Positions 1-5,527 of a stretch of 7,187 bases of DNA are shown here, in pieces. The position numbers and the translations under genes are program-made. The notes under the pieces were generated by a model, which saw only the letters and a program-made list of their open reading frames with translations, was not told the origin of the DNA and did no database searches. The stretch is from an uncultured Eubacteriales bacterium (GTDB taxonomy: Bacteria; Bacillota; Clostridia; Lachnospirales; Lachnospiraceae): assembly GCA_900313765.1 (NCBI GenBank), contig OMSN01000078.1, positions 1 through 7,187 of the forward strand, given 5' to 3'. Each line of letters starts with the position of its first letter. The stretch's first letter is position 1.

Positions 1-2
1 CA

Positions 3-1442
3 ACGGAATATGAGACCTTCCACGAGCATCCGGGCTGGGCGGAACAGCGCCCCATGGACTGGTGGAACGGCCTGCAGAAGAGCATGAAGGCTGCCATGGA
101 GATGGCAGGCGTTGACAAAGAGGATATCATAGCGATCGGTTACGATGTGACCTGCTGCTCTGTCATGCTCTGCAAAAAGGACGGAACCCCTGTCCGCGAC
201 TGCCTGATCTGGATGGATGTGCGCTCTGCGAAAGAGGCGGAAGAGATCGCGGCAACCGGAGACGATGCTCTGAAGTTCAACAGCTATGGCAGCGTATCTG
301 CTGAGTGGATGCCCTGCAAGGCACTGTGGCTCAAGCGCCATGAGAGGGAGAACTATGATGCGGCGGACGTAGTCTGCGAGTGCACGGACTGGATCACCTA
401 CATGCTCACCGGCAGGTGGACAGCAAGCATGTCCAACATCTCTGCGCGCTGGTACTATGATTCCAGAAACGGGGGATTCCCGAAGTCTCTGTATGAAGCA
501 GTAGGACTGGGCGATGTCCTTGACAAGTTCCCACAGGATATTCATTACCTGGGAGAACCGCTTGGTACTCTTACGAAGGAAACCGCACAGTTCCTGGGGC
601 TGAGCGAGAAAACGATCGTTGCACAGGGCGGACCGGATGCATTCATCGGATGCTTTGGCCTTGGCGTGATCTCGCCGGGCAAGGTGGCGCTGATCACCGG
701 ATCGAGCCATCTGATCCTCGGACTGACCGATGTATTCAAATACTCGAAGAGCGGTATCTTCGGACCGTTCCCCGGAGCGATCCGCGAGGAATACGGCATG
801 GTCGAAGGCGGCCAGACATCTTCCGGATCCATCGTCAGCTGGTTTAAAAATAACTTCTGCGGTGATCTGAAGGACAAGGAAGGCGGAGCCTACGGAGAAC
901 TGAACAGACAGGCCGCAAAACTGGAGCCGGGCTCTGACGGACTGCTGGTCCTTGACTGGTGGCAGGGCAACCGTACACCGTATACGGACGGCAGTATCCG
1001 CGGCAATATCTACGGACTCTCCCTGGGACATACGCAGGGACATCTGTTCAGAGCAATCATGGAAGGCGTGGCCTATGGGACAGAGAATGTATTCCAGTCC
1101 TTCCGCGAAGCCGGATACGAGGTAAATGAGATCTACATGGGCGGCGGAACGACGAACAGTGATCTCTTCATGCAGATCCATGCGGACGTTTCCAACGTTG
1201 TTGTAAATGTTCCGGAAGATCCTCAGTCCTGCGTGCTGGGAAGCGCGATCCTTGCGACGATCGCCGCCGGTGTGTACGACAGCTTTGAGGAAGCTGTCAG
1301 CCATATGGTGCGCTACAGCAAGCGGATCGAACCCAATCCGGAGAACCATAAGAAATATCAGCAGTATTTCGCACAGTACCGCAAAGCTTACGATACATTC
1401 GGACAGTGGATGCGGGAGACCAGTGCGGTAAATGAGCATTGA
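3..1442 (+). CDS. FGGY-family carbohydrate kinase (ribulokinase/xylulokinase-like), 5' partial
   Basis: ATP-dependent sugar kinase expected to phosphorylate a ketopentose or related polyol in the cytoplasm, feeding the epimerase encoded next. The reading frame is open to the left edge: translation from base 3 gives an FGGY N-terminal segment (HPGWAEQRPMDWW) upstream of the ATG at 54. That ATG is therefore internal, and roughly 30-40 N-terminal residues, including the first phosphate-binding loop, lie outside the window. 479 residues are visible. Other family marks are GYDVTCCSV, an IWMDVRS segment, the catalytic-base region GGPDAFIGCFG (Asp as general base by family analogy), LDWWQGNRTPYTD, and the FGGY_C stretch GGGTTNSDLFMQIHADV followed by a small-residue helix. 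The DVTC motif and the WWQGNRTP segment recall the D-ribulokinase/polyol-kinase side of the family, but the substrate cannot be assigned. The stop overlaps the next start (TGATG), so the two are translationally coupled. Confidence 0.93.
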   Translation, partial: TEYETFHEHPGWAEQRPMDWWNGLQKSMKAAMEMAGVDKEDIIAIGYDVTCCSVMLCKKDGTPVRDCLIWMDVRSAKEAEEIAATGDDALKFNSYGSVSAEWMPCKALWLKRHERENYDAADVVCECTDWITYMLTGRWTASMSNISARWYYDSRNGGFPKSLYEAVGLGDVLDKFPQDIHYLGEPLGTLTKETAQFLGLSEKTIVAQGGPDAFIGCFGLGVISPGKVALITGSSHLILGLTDVFKYSKSGIFGPFPGAIREEYGMVEGGQTSSGSIVSWFKNNFCGDLKDKEGGAYGELNRQAAKLEPGSDGLLVLDWWQGNRTPYTDGSIRGNIYGLSLGHTQGHLFRAIMEGVAYGTENVFQSFREAGYEVNEIYMGGGTTNSDLFMQIHADVSNVVVNVPEDPQSCVLGSAILATIAAGVYDSFEEAVSHMVRYSKRIEPNPENHKKYQQYFAQYRKAYDTFGQWMRETSAVNEH

Positions 1443-2284
1443 TGGAAAAAACTATGTACAGATACTCTCTGGGAATGTATGAGAAGGCTCTTCCGGACGA
1501 CATGCCGCTGGAAGAGAAGATGCAGCTGGCGAAGGACAGCGGATACGACCACGTGGAGTTCTGCGTCGACCTCAATGAGGAACGGGCAGCCAGGCTGGAC
1601 TGGTCCAGGCAGGAGAGAGAAAAATGGCGCGCCTTGTCGGTGCAGATGGGGGTTCCATTTACCACTTTCTCCCTGAGCCTTCTTCGCAAAACGCCGCTCG
1701 GCCTGCTTGACCGGGAGAAAAACCGCGAAGCATTCCGCGTGATTGACGAGGGATGCAGACTGGCGGTCGATCTCGGAAGCCGTGTCATGCTTGTGAACGG
1801 CTATGATGTCTACGATGAGCCTTCCACGCCCCAGACAGTAGAGCGTTTCTATGAAAACCTTCCGGTCGCGGTCGGGATCTGTGCCAGCCACGGCGTGATC
1901 ATGGGCATCGAGAATGCGGAGATGCCCTTCTGCGCAAGCATCCAGGACGCGGTCGGATTCTGCAGGAGAGTGCCGTCCCCGTTCTTCCGGGTATACGGAG
2001 ATATCGGCAACACTACGAATACATTTAACGGGAACGCGGATCTTGCGGTGCAGGATCTGCTCTCCGGAAAAGGGTATGTCACATCTCTCCATCTGAAGGA
2101 TTCCATCCCAGGCGAGTATCGTTTCAGGGATTACGGAAAAGGACACGTTGACTTCACACGCTGCATCGCAGCGGCAAAGGAGATGGGGGTCCATCTGTTC
2201 ACCGCGGAGATCTTCTGTGACACCTCCAGGGACTATATCGGATACATCCGGGAAGTGTCACGCTTCCTCAGAGGATATTTCTGA
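1442..2284 (+). CDS. UlaE/SgbU-type L-ribulose/L-xylulose-5-phosphate 3-epimerase
   Basis: A 280-residue TIM-barrel sugar-phosphate epimerase of the AP-endonuclease-2 superfamily. It is predicted to interconvert L-xylulose 5-phosphate and L-ribulose 5-phosphate using a divalent metal. The N-terminus carries LGMYEKALP (about residues 10-18) and RLDWS (51-55), both close to E. coli UlaE (LGIYEKALP, RLDWS). The four metal ligands of the family are present in order: E157 (MGIENAE), D187 (YGDIGN), H217 (SLHLKDS) and E256 (FTAEIF), with a YGKGHVDF segment (231-238) matching the family's FGEGVVDF. The start is the ATG at 1442, overlapping the kinase stop as TGATG. It has no convincing Shine-Dalgarno, which fits translational coupling. 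A second ATG at 1454 would shorten the protein by four residues and cannot be excluded. The upstream FGGY kinase provides a plausible phosphorylated substrate. Family assignment is secure; exact sugar is inferred. Confidence 0.9.
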   Translation: MEKTMYRYSLGMYEKALPDDMPLEEKMQLAKDSGYDHVEFCVDLNEERAARLDWSRQEREKWRALSVQMGVPFTTFSLSLLRKTPLGLLDREKNREAFRVIDEGCRLAVDLGSRVMLVNGYDVYDEPSTPQTVERFYENLPVAVGICASHGVIMGIENAEMPFCASIQDAVGFCRRVPSPFFRVYGDIGNTTNTFNGNADLAVQDLLSGKGYVTSLHLKDSIPGEYRFRDYGKGHVDFTRCIAAAKEMGVHLFTAEIFCDTSRDYIGYIREVSRFLRGYF

Positions 2285-2296
2285 GACCGGATCCCC

Positions 2297-2302
2297 AGGA
2301 GG
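2297..2302 (+). promoter_or_regulatory. Perfect Shine-Dalgarno for the 16-codon mini-ORF
   Basis: AGGAGG lies 8 bases before the ATG at 2311. This is the only full AGGAGG in the 2285-2357 gap. It points at the mini-ORF rather than at the cupin gene, whose start is about 56 bases further on. Confidence 0.6.
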
Positions 2303-2310
2303 CCAGACAT

Positions 2311-2361
2311 ATGACAGAGTCGCCCGCTCCACAGGGGGCATGGAAAGGAATCAGGCTATGA
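2311..2361 (+). CDS. Possible 16-residue leader peptide coupled to the cupin gene
   Basis: ATG at 2311 opens a frame encoding MTESPAPQGAWKGIRL and stops at TGA 2359-2361. The stop overlaps the ATG of the downstream cupin gene (ATGA at 2358-2361). A perfect AGGAGG sits 8 bases upstream, stronger than the sites of most genes here. It has no signal peptide, no Cys and no run of one amino acid that would suggest a classic attenuator. It could be a real leader that delivers ribosomes to the next start, or the remnant of an older N-terminus after a frameshift. Chance is also possible for so short a frame. No function is proposed. Confidence 0.4.
   Translation: MTESPAPQGAWKGIRL
2342..2349 (+). promoter_or_regulatory. 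Ribosome binding site deciding the cupin start
   Basis: GGAAAGGA is 8 bases before the ATG at 2358 and favours that start over the in-frame ATG at 2340, which would place this motif inside the gene. An almost identical site (GGAAAGGA, 5171-5178) serves the 99-residue gene. Confidence 0.6.
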
Positions 2362-2849
2362 TTAAGATAAAAGCGGAAAAGCTGACACCGGAGGCATTTG
2401 CACCCTACGGAACCTACACCAATGTGCTGGATCCGGAAGGATATCATATCGGCGGGGAGTTTCATGACTTCTACCGCGATCAGGCAAAATTTTATACAGA
2501 CAGTGCCCTTCCCATCGGACTGTCTCCTCTGACAGTCAGGAACCATGGGTATGTGGTGGACGGAGTGGAATGGCACAACCATACCTGCGAAGGCATGATG
2601 CCGATCAATGACGACGCAGTGATGCATGTCTCTCTTGCAAGCGGCGACTATGACGTGACGCAGACGAAGGCATTCATTGTTCCGAAGGGGACGCTCATCA
2701 CGATCTTCCCTGCTGTCTATCATCTGACCCCGCTCCCGGTCCATGAGAAGGAACTGCATGCGCTGATCATGCTTCCGGAGAGATGCTATGTCAATGATTT
2801 CCTGTACAAGGATCTGGATGAGGACAGCCGTTTCGAGATCGAACTGTAA
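2358..2849 (+). CDS. Ureidoglycolate lyase (AllA)-like cupin protein
   Basis: A 163-residue single-domain cupin, close to the roughly 160 residues usual for AllA. The N-terminus IKAEKLTPEAFAPYGTY (about 4-20) is the characteristic AllA opening. The first cupin motif reads EWHNHTCEG (71-79), with H73, H75 and E78 as likely metal ligands. The second reads PKGTLITIFPAVYH, giving H122; H129 and H134 follow in a later strand. AllA itself cleaves ureidoglycolate to glyoxylate and urea, but no other allantoin or purine gene is seen here. The protein may instead act on another hydroxy- or oxo-acid derivative, or be a sugar-handling cupin in the position YiaL occupies in E. coli sugar operons. The start is set by GGAAAGGA at 2342-2349; an ATG at 2340 would add six residues. 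Its frame stays open further upstream into the epimerase gene, but that part is a shadow. The fold is confident, the substrate is not. Confidence 0.8.
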   Translation: MIKIKAEKLTPEAFAPYGTYTNVLDPEGYHIGGEFHDFYRDQAKFYTDSALPIGLSPLTVRNHGYVVDGVEWHNHTCEGMMPINDDAVMHVSLASGDYDVTQTKAFIVPKGTLITIFPAVYHLTPLPVHEKELHALIMLPERCYVNDFLYKDLDEDSRFEIEL

Positions 2850-2858
2850 AACCTCGAC

Positions 2859-2863
2859 AGGAG
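2859..2863 (+). promoter_or_regulatory. Ribosome binding site of the M29 aminopeptidase gene
   Basis: AGGAG sits 6 bases before the ATG at 2870, in a 20-base gap after the cupin stop. It fixes the start, and the spacing is ordinary. Confidence 0.7.
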
Positions 2864-2869
2864 ACAATT

Positions 2870-3937
2870 ATGAGAGATTTGGATAAGCGCTGGCAGAAAT
2901 TGGGCGCAATGCTCGTGAACTATTCACTGAAGGTAAGGCCCGGCGAGAAGGTCATGATCATGATGATGGAGCCTGAGACGGTGGCCCTTGCCGAAGCGGT
3001 CTATGCGGAGGTCATCAAGGCAGGCGGCTATGCCCAGATCCAGTACATGAGCGAGACCATCAAGCACCGCATCCTGACCTATGGAAATGAAGAGCAGATC
3101 GGCTGGGTTCCCGGGATCGAGGCATACGGCATGGAGTGGGCTGACTGTTACCTGGGCCTTCGCGGTGCTTTCAACCTGGATGAATGCTGGGATATCCCCG
3201 CCCGGAAAGTCGCACTCTACCAGAAGGCGATGGGAAAGATCAGCACCCTGCGCTGGCAGAAGACCCGGTGGGCGCTGGTGCGCGTTCCGAATGAACATTT
3301 TGCGCAGCAGGCCCATGTGAGTTACGACACCATGATGGATCTGTTCTTTGATGCCTGTACCCTCGACTGGGAAGCATACAAGAAAGAGAACCAGAGGATC
3401 GCGGATATACTGGACAGGGGTCAGACCCTTCGCATCACCGGAAATAAGACGGACCTGTCTTTTTCCTTCGGGTCCAATAAATGGATCGTGATGGACAACA
3501 CACAGAATATTCCGGACGGCGAGACTTATGTGACCCCGCTGTGGGAGAGCGTGCAGGGGCAGATCTATTTCGAACTGCCTGCCACCCTCGGGGGCAAGGT
3601 AATGAACGGCGTATACCTGGAGTTTGACAAGGGACATGTGGTCCGGGCGGATGCAGAGACGAATGCAGACTTCCTGAACATGATCATCCAGAACAATGAG
3701 AATGCGGACCGTGCGGGTGAGGTCGCGTTCGGAACGAACCCGTACATCAATATCTGTACGACAGACGTGCTCATCGATGAGAAGATCGGAGGCACGATGC
3801 ATCTTGCCCTCGGCAGGCCTTATGACGGGAACTACAATTCTCCGATCCACTGGGACCTGATCAAGGATACACGCACACAGTCAGAGGTGTTCCTGGACGG
3901 CAGGCTGATCTTCAAGGACGGAAAGTTCACAATCTGA
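2870..3937 (+). CDS. M29-family metallo-aminopeptidase (aminopeptidase T/S-like)
   Basis: A 355-residue cytoplasmic two-metal exopeptidase, near the lower end of the family size (about 360-410). The N-terminus VNYSLKVRPGEKVMI (about 16-30) is the usual M29 opening. The metal and catalytic residues appear in family order: E218 (NIPDGETYVTP), E284 (AGEVAFGTNP), H311 (GGTMHLALG), Y318 seven residues later, and H327/D329 (SPIHWDLI). The set is complete, so an active enzyme is expected. The segment between Y318 and H327 is short compared with the longer glycine-rich loop I recall from typical members, which could alter substrate access. It has its own ribosome binding site and lies 20 bases after the cupin gene and 22 before the YjbQ gene, clearly within the same unit. 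A peptidase inside a sugar operon is unexpected: it may remove an amino-acid or amide group from a sugar conjugate, or be a general peptidase carried along. Confidence 0.9.
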   Translation: MRDLDKRWQKLGAMLVNYSLKVRPGEKVMIMMMEPETVALAEAVYAEVIKAGGYAQIQYMSETIKHRILTYGNEEQIGWVPGIEAYGMEWADCYLGLRGAFNLDECWDIPARKVALYQKAMGKISTLRWQKTRWALVRVPNEHFAQQAHVSYDTMMDLFFDACTLDWEAYKKENQRIADILDRGQTLRITGNKTDLSFSFGSNKWIVMDNTQNIPDGETYVTPLWESVQGQIYFELPATLGGKVMNGVYLEFDKGHVVRADAETNADFLNMIIQNNENADRAGEVAFGTNPYINICTTDVLIDEKIGGTMHLALGRPYDGNYNSPIHWDLIKDTRTQSEVFLDGRLIFKDGKFTI

Positions 3938-3949
3938 GCAGAACATGCA

Positions 3950-3956
3950 GGGAGGG
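3950..3956 (+). promoter_or_regulatory. Ribosome binding site deciding the YjbQ start
   Basis: GGGAGGG lies 3 bases before the ATG at 3960. An in-frame ATG at 3945 lies upstream of this motif and has no Shine-Dalgarno of its own, so 3960 is preferred even though the spacing is rather short. Confidence 0.55.
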
Positions 3957-3959
3957 TTT

Positions 3960-4469
3960 ATGGTCAGGCACAAAATACTGAAGTTTGAGACAAAGGGGAA
4001 GAAGACAGAGTATATCAATATCAAAGATGATGTGATTGCGTTTGTCGAGGAGAGCGGTATCAAAAACGGAATCCTCAATGTGCAGTCTGCTCATACGACC
4101 TGTGCCGTGATCTTTGAGGAGATGGTGCACGATGTGGACATCAAGGGGGATGAGTTCCTTCAGGTCGATCTGAACCACGGTCTGGGGAAGGTCTTCCCGA
4201 AGCAGGAGTCAGATGATTATTATTACCGCTATCCGGGTCCGCTCCATCAGGAGTTCGGAGATCGAATGGATCCGGACGTGCACGAAGACATGCGGACGCT
4301 GCTCAATGCCCATTCACATCTGAGAGCCTCCCTTCTGGGGGCAAGCGAGAGTTTTGCAGTGATCGACGGAGTTGTCCAGACGGGCCAGTGGGGGTATATT
4401 TATTTTGTCGATTTTGATGACCTTCGGCCCAGAAACCGGAAATGTATCCTGACGATCGTAGGAGAATGA
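3960..4469 (+). CDS. YjbQ/UPF0047 family protein (secondary thiamine-phosphate synthase-like), enlarged
   Basis: A 169-residue protein of the YjbQ family. Some members have been reported to show weak thiamine-phosphate synthase activity, but the true reaction is unsettled. Conserved marks: SAHTTCAVIFEE (H45-T46-T47, about 43-54), DPDVHEDM (104-111), HLRASLLGAS (120-129) and the C-terminal TGQWGYIYFVDFDD (141-154) followed by PRNRK, matching the family's GTWQ-x-E-x-DGPRxR ending. Usual members are about 132-140 residues. Here about 30 extra residues fall between about 75 and 103 and include the acidic, tyrosine-rich stretch ESDDYYYRYPGP. The start at 3960 is chosen over 3945 because GGGAGGG lies between them. 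Its stop overlaps the following start as ATGA, coupling it to a thiamine-pyrophosphokinase-like gene. That makes a thiamine link more plausible here than in most settings, though still inferred. Confidence 0.88.
   Translation: MVRHKILKFETKGKKTEYINIKDDVIAFVEESGIKNGILNVQSAHTTCAVIFEEMVHDVDIKGDEFLQVDLNHGLGKVFPKQESDDYYYRYPGPLHQEFGDRMDPDVHEDMRTLLNAHSHLRASLLGASESFAVIDGVVQTGQWGYIYFVDFDDLRPRNRKCILTIVGE
4460..4464 (+). promoter_or_regulatory. AGGAG motif with ambiguous start choice for the TPK-like gene
   Basis: AGGAG is only 1 base from the ATG at 4466 but 10 bases from an in-frame GTG at 4475. Either the gene starts at the GTG, or it starts at the ATG by reinitiation after the YjbQ stop (ATGA overlap) rather than by direct Shine-Dalgarno recognition. 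Confidence 0.45.
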
Positions 4470-5131
4470 GTACAGTGGACAAACGTGCTGTGATTATCGC
4501 AGGGGGCGGGATCAATGATGACCTTGCCCTCTCTTTTGTACAGAAAGACAGTTATATCATCGCTGCCGACCGGGGACTGGTGTTCCTGGCAGAGCATGAC
4601 ATCGTGCCGGACCTGATCGTTGGGGACTTTGATTCTGCTCCTGAAGAGACAAGGAGAAGATATCTGGCATCCCATCCCGGTATAGAGGTACGGGAATATA
4701 ACTGGGAGAAAGACTATACCGACCTGGAGATTGCTGCTGCTGCAGCTGCGGACCGGGGGGCGCGGGAGATCGTGATTCTCGGCGCGACCGGGACCCGGCT
4801 GGATCATATGATCGGAGGGATTCAGACACTGGCACTTCTGCTGGACCGGGGCTGCAGAGGGATCATCGTGGATCCCTGCAACCGGGTAACCCTGCATGAT
4901 GAGCCTTTTGCGATCCGGAAGGACAGCCGGTGGGGGAAATATGTGTCTCTGTTTGCCTGGGGCGGACCGGTGACCGGGATCACTCTGAAAGGATTTCATT
5001 TTCCCATGGAAAATGGGACGCTCACGAACTCGGGAACCCTTGCGATCTCCAACCAGATCGAAGAGAGCGAGGGACAGGTATTCTTCGAGAGCGGAAGGCT
5101 CCTTGTGATTGAGTCACAGGACAGGGCGTGA
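4466..5131 (+). CDS. Thiamine pyrophosphokinase-like protein
   Basis: A 221-residue protein with the full two-domain TPK layout; TPK transfers pyrophosphate from ATP to thiamine to give thiamine diphosphate. Catalytic-domain motifs: ADRG (34-37), PDLIVGDFDS (48-57), KDYTDLE (82-88) and GATGTRLDH (106-114). The C-terminal thiamine-binding-like domain shows SLFAWGGPVTGITLKGF (161-177), NGTLTNSG (183-190) and the terminal SNQI (195-198), the usual TPK ending. The aspartates expected for metal and ATP binding are present, so activity is plausible. The ATG at 4466 overlaps the YjbQ stop; the GTG at 4475 is the alternative start, three residues shorter. In most Bacillota the housekeeping TPK gene lies near rpe and rsgA, so a copy inside a sugar operon may be a specialised paralogue. 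The run of Ala codons at about 4731-4749 is a short low-complexity patch within the gene. Confidence 0.88.
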   Translation: MSTVDKRAVIIAGGGINDDLALSFVQKDSYIIAADRGLVFLAEHDIVPDLIVGDFDSAPEETRRRYLASHPGIEVREYNWEKDYTDLEIAAAAAADRGAREIVILGATGTRLDHMIGGIQTLALLLDRGCRGIIVDPCNRVTLHDEPFAIRKDSRWGKYVSLFAWGGPVTGITLKGFHFPMENGTLTNSGTLAISNQIEESEGQVFFESGRLLVIESQDRA

Positions 5132-5170
5132 TGCGAACTTGGCACAATGGATCGGTACAGGACGCGGTCC

Positions 5171-5178
5171 GGAAAGGA
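5171..5178 (+). promoter_or_regulatory. Ribosome binding site of the 99-residue gene
   Basis: GGAAAGGA lies 9 bases before the ATG at 5188. It supports translation of this small gene and repeats the octamer used ahead of the cupin gene. Confidence 0.6.
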
Positions 5179-5187
5179 TGAACCGGG

Positions 5188-5487
5188 ATGAGATTCGAAT
5201 ACACGCCGCAGCTTGTGGAGTACATGCACAGAAAAGGCAGAAAGCATCTGTCGGTGGAAGTCGCCACGGCGGACCATTCTGATTTTGATGTTGCGGAGCT
5301 GTATTACCGCCTCATTGACGACAAGACTGTGGAATTCCTGAAGAAGAAGCGCTACCGGGCGGTCGAGACCGAAATTGGCCTGGTGATGCTGCCGCCCTAT
5401 CATCTTGAATATGATGAGGTGGTGTGCTTCAGATTGAAGAAGGTGCTTATCTTTCATACTGTAACTACGGATAATATCCGTCTGTAA
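5188..5487 (+). CDS. Uncharacterised 99-residue protein
   Basis: I do not recognise this protein with certainty. It begins MRFEYTPQLVEYMHRKGRK, an opening reminiscent of small HesB/IscA-like proteins that start with an amphipathic helix after a beta strand. It has a charged centre (DDKTVEFLKKKRYR) and a conserved-looking segment LPPYHLEYDEVVCF (about 68-81), and ends in alternating hydrophobic residues (VLIFHTVTTDNIRL). It has a single cysteine, in VVCFRL, so it lacks the cysteine set of an iron-sulfur carrier. No signal peptide or membrane helix is seen; it should be soluble. A good ribosome binding site, the + strand position between the TPK-like and LDH2 genes, and the lack of a competing frame support a real gene. 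It lies 56 bases after the TPK-like stop. A distant relation to CC/Se-motif small proteins was considered but is weak. Confidence 0.75.
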   Translation: MRFEYTPQLVEYMHRKGRKHLSVEVATADHSDFDVAELYYRLIDDKTVEFLKKKRYRAVETEIGLVMLPPYHLEYDEVVCFRLKKVLIFHTVTTDNIRL

Positions 5488-5513
5488 CCCGTTTTACTGT
5501 TATCTGTATGATC

Positions 5514-5519
5514 AGGAGG
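5514..5519 (+). promoter_or_regulatory. Perfect Shine-Dalgarno fixing a GTG start for the LDH2 gene
   Basis: AGGAGG lies 8 bases before the GTG at 5528. The further in-frame GTG at 5519 overlaps the motif and is excluded on that ground. Confidence 0.8.
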
Positions 5520-5527
5520 TGTCTGCT

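Noticed and set aside
1388..2194. Open frame of about 268 codons on the - strand, opposite the epimerase gene.
   Set aside because: Lies across two well-supported + strand genes and shows no recognisable protein family; a codon-bias shadow.
2148..2357. Upstream extension of the cupin reading frame into the epimerase gene (as a longer protein).
   Set aside because: The extension overlaps the metal-ligand end of the epimerase and has Arg/Ser-rich shadow composition; GGAAAGGA and the AllA-type N-terminus place the start at 2358.
2924..3850. Long open frame of about 308 codons on the - strand, opposite the aminopeptidase gene.
   Set aside because: It is antisense to a gene with complete catalytic motifs, its translation is rich in His, Arg, Asp and Val without domain motifs, and it is a normal shadow of GC-biased third positions.
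4731..4749. GCTGCTGCTGCAGCTGCG as a triplet repeat.
   Set aside because: It encodes a short Ala stretch in a helix of the TPK-like protein and is too short to be a meaningful repeat.
5147..5191. A second mini-ORF (14 codons from ATG 5147) that also ends in ATGA over the start at 5188.
   Set aside because: It has no usable Shine-Dalgarno ahead of its ATG, and an ATGA overlap alone is common by chance. The strong site GGAAAGGA at 5171-5178 serves the ATG at 5188 instead.
5484..5512. TATGAT at 5507-5512 as a promoter -10 box for the LDH2 gene.
   Set aside because: No -35 hexamer at the right distance (GTAACC at 5484-5489), and transcription would begin within the Shine-Dalgarno, leaving no leader.
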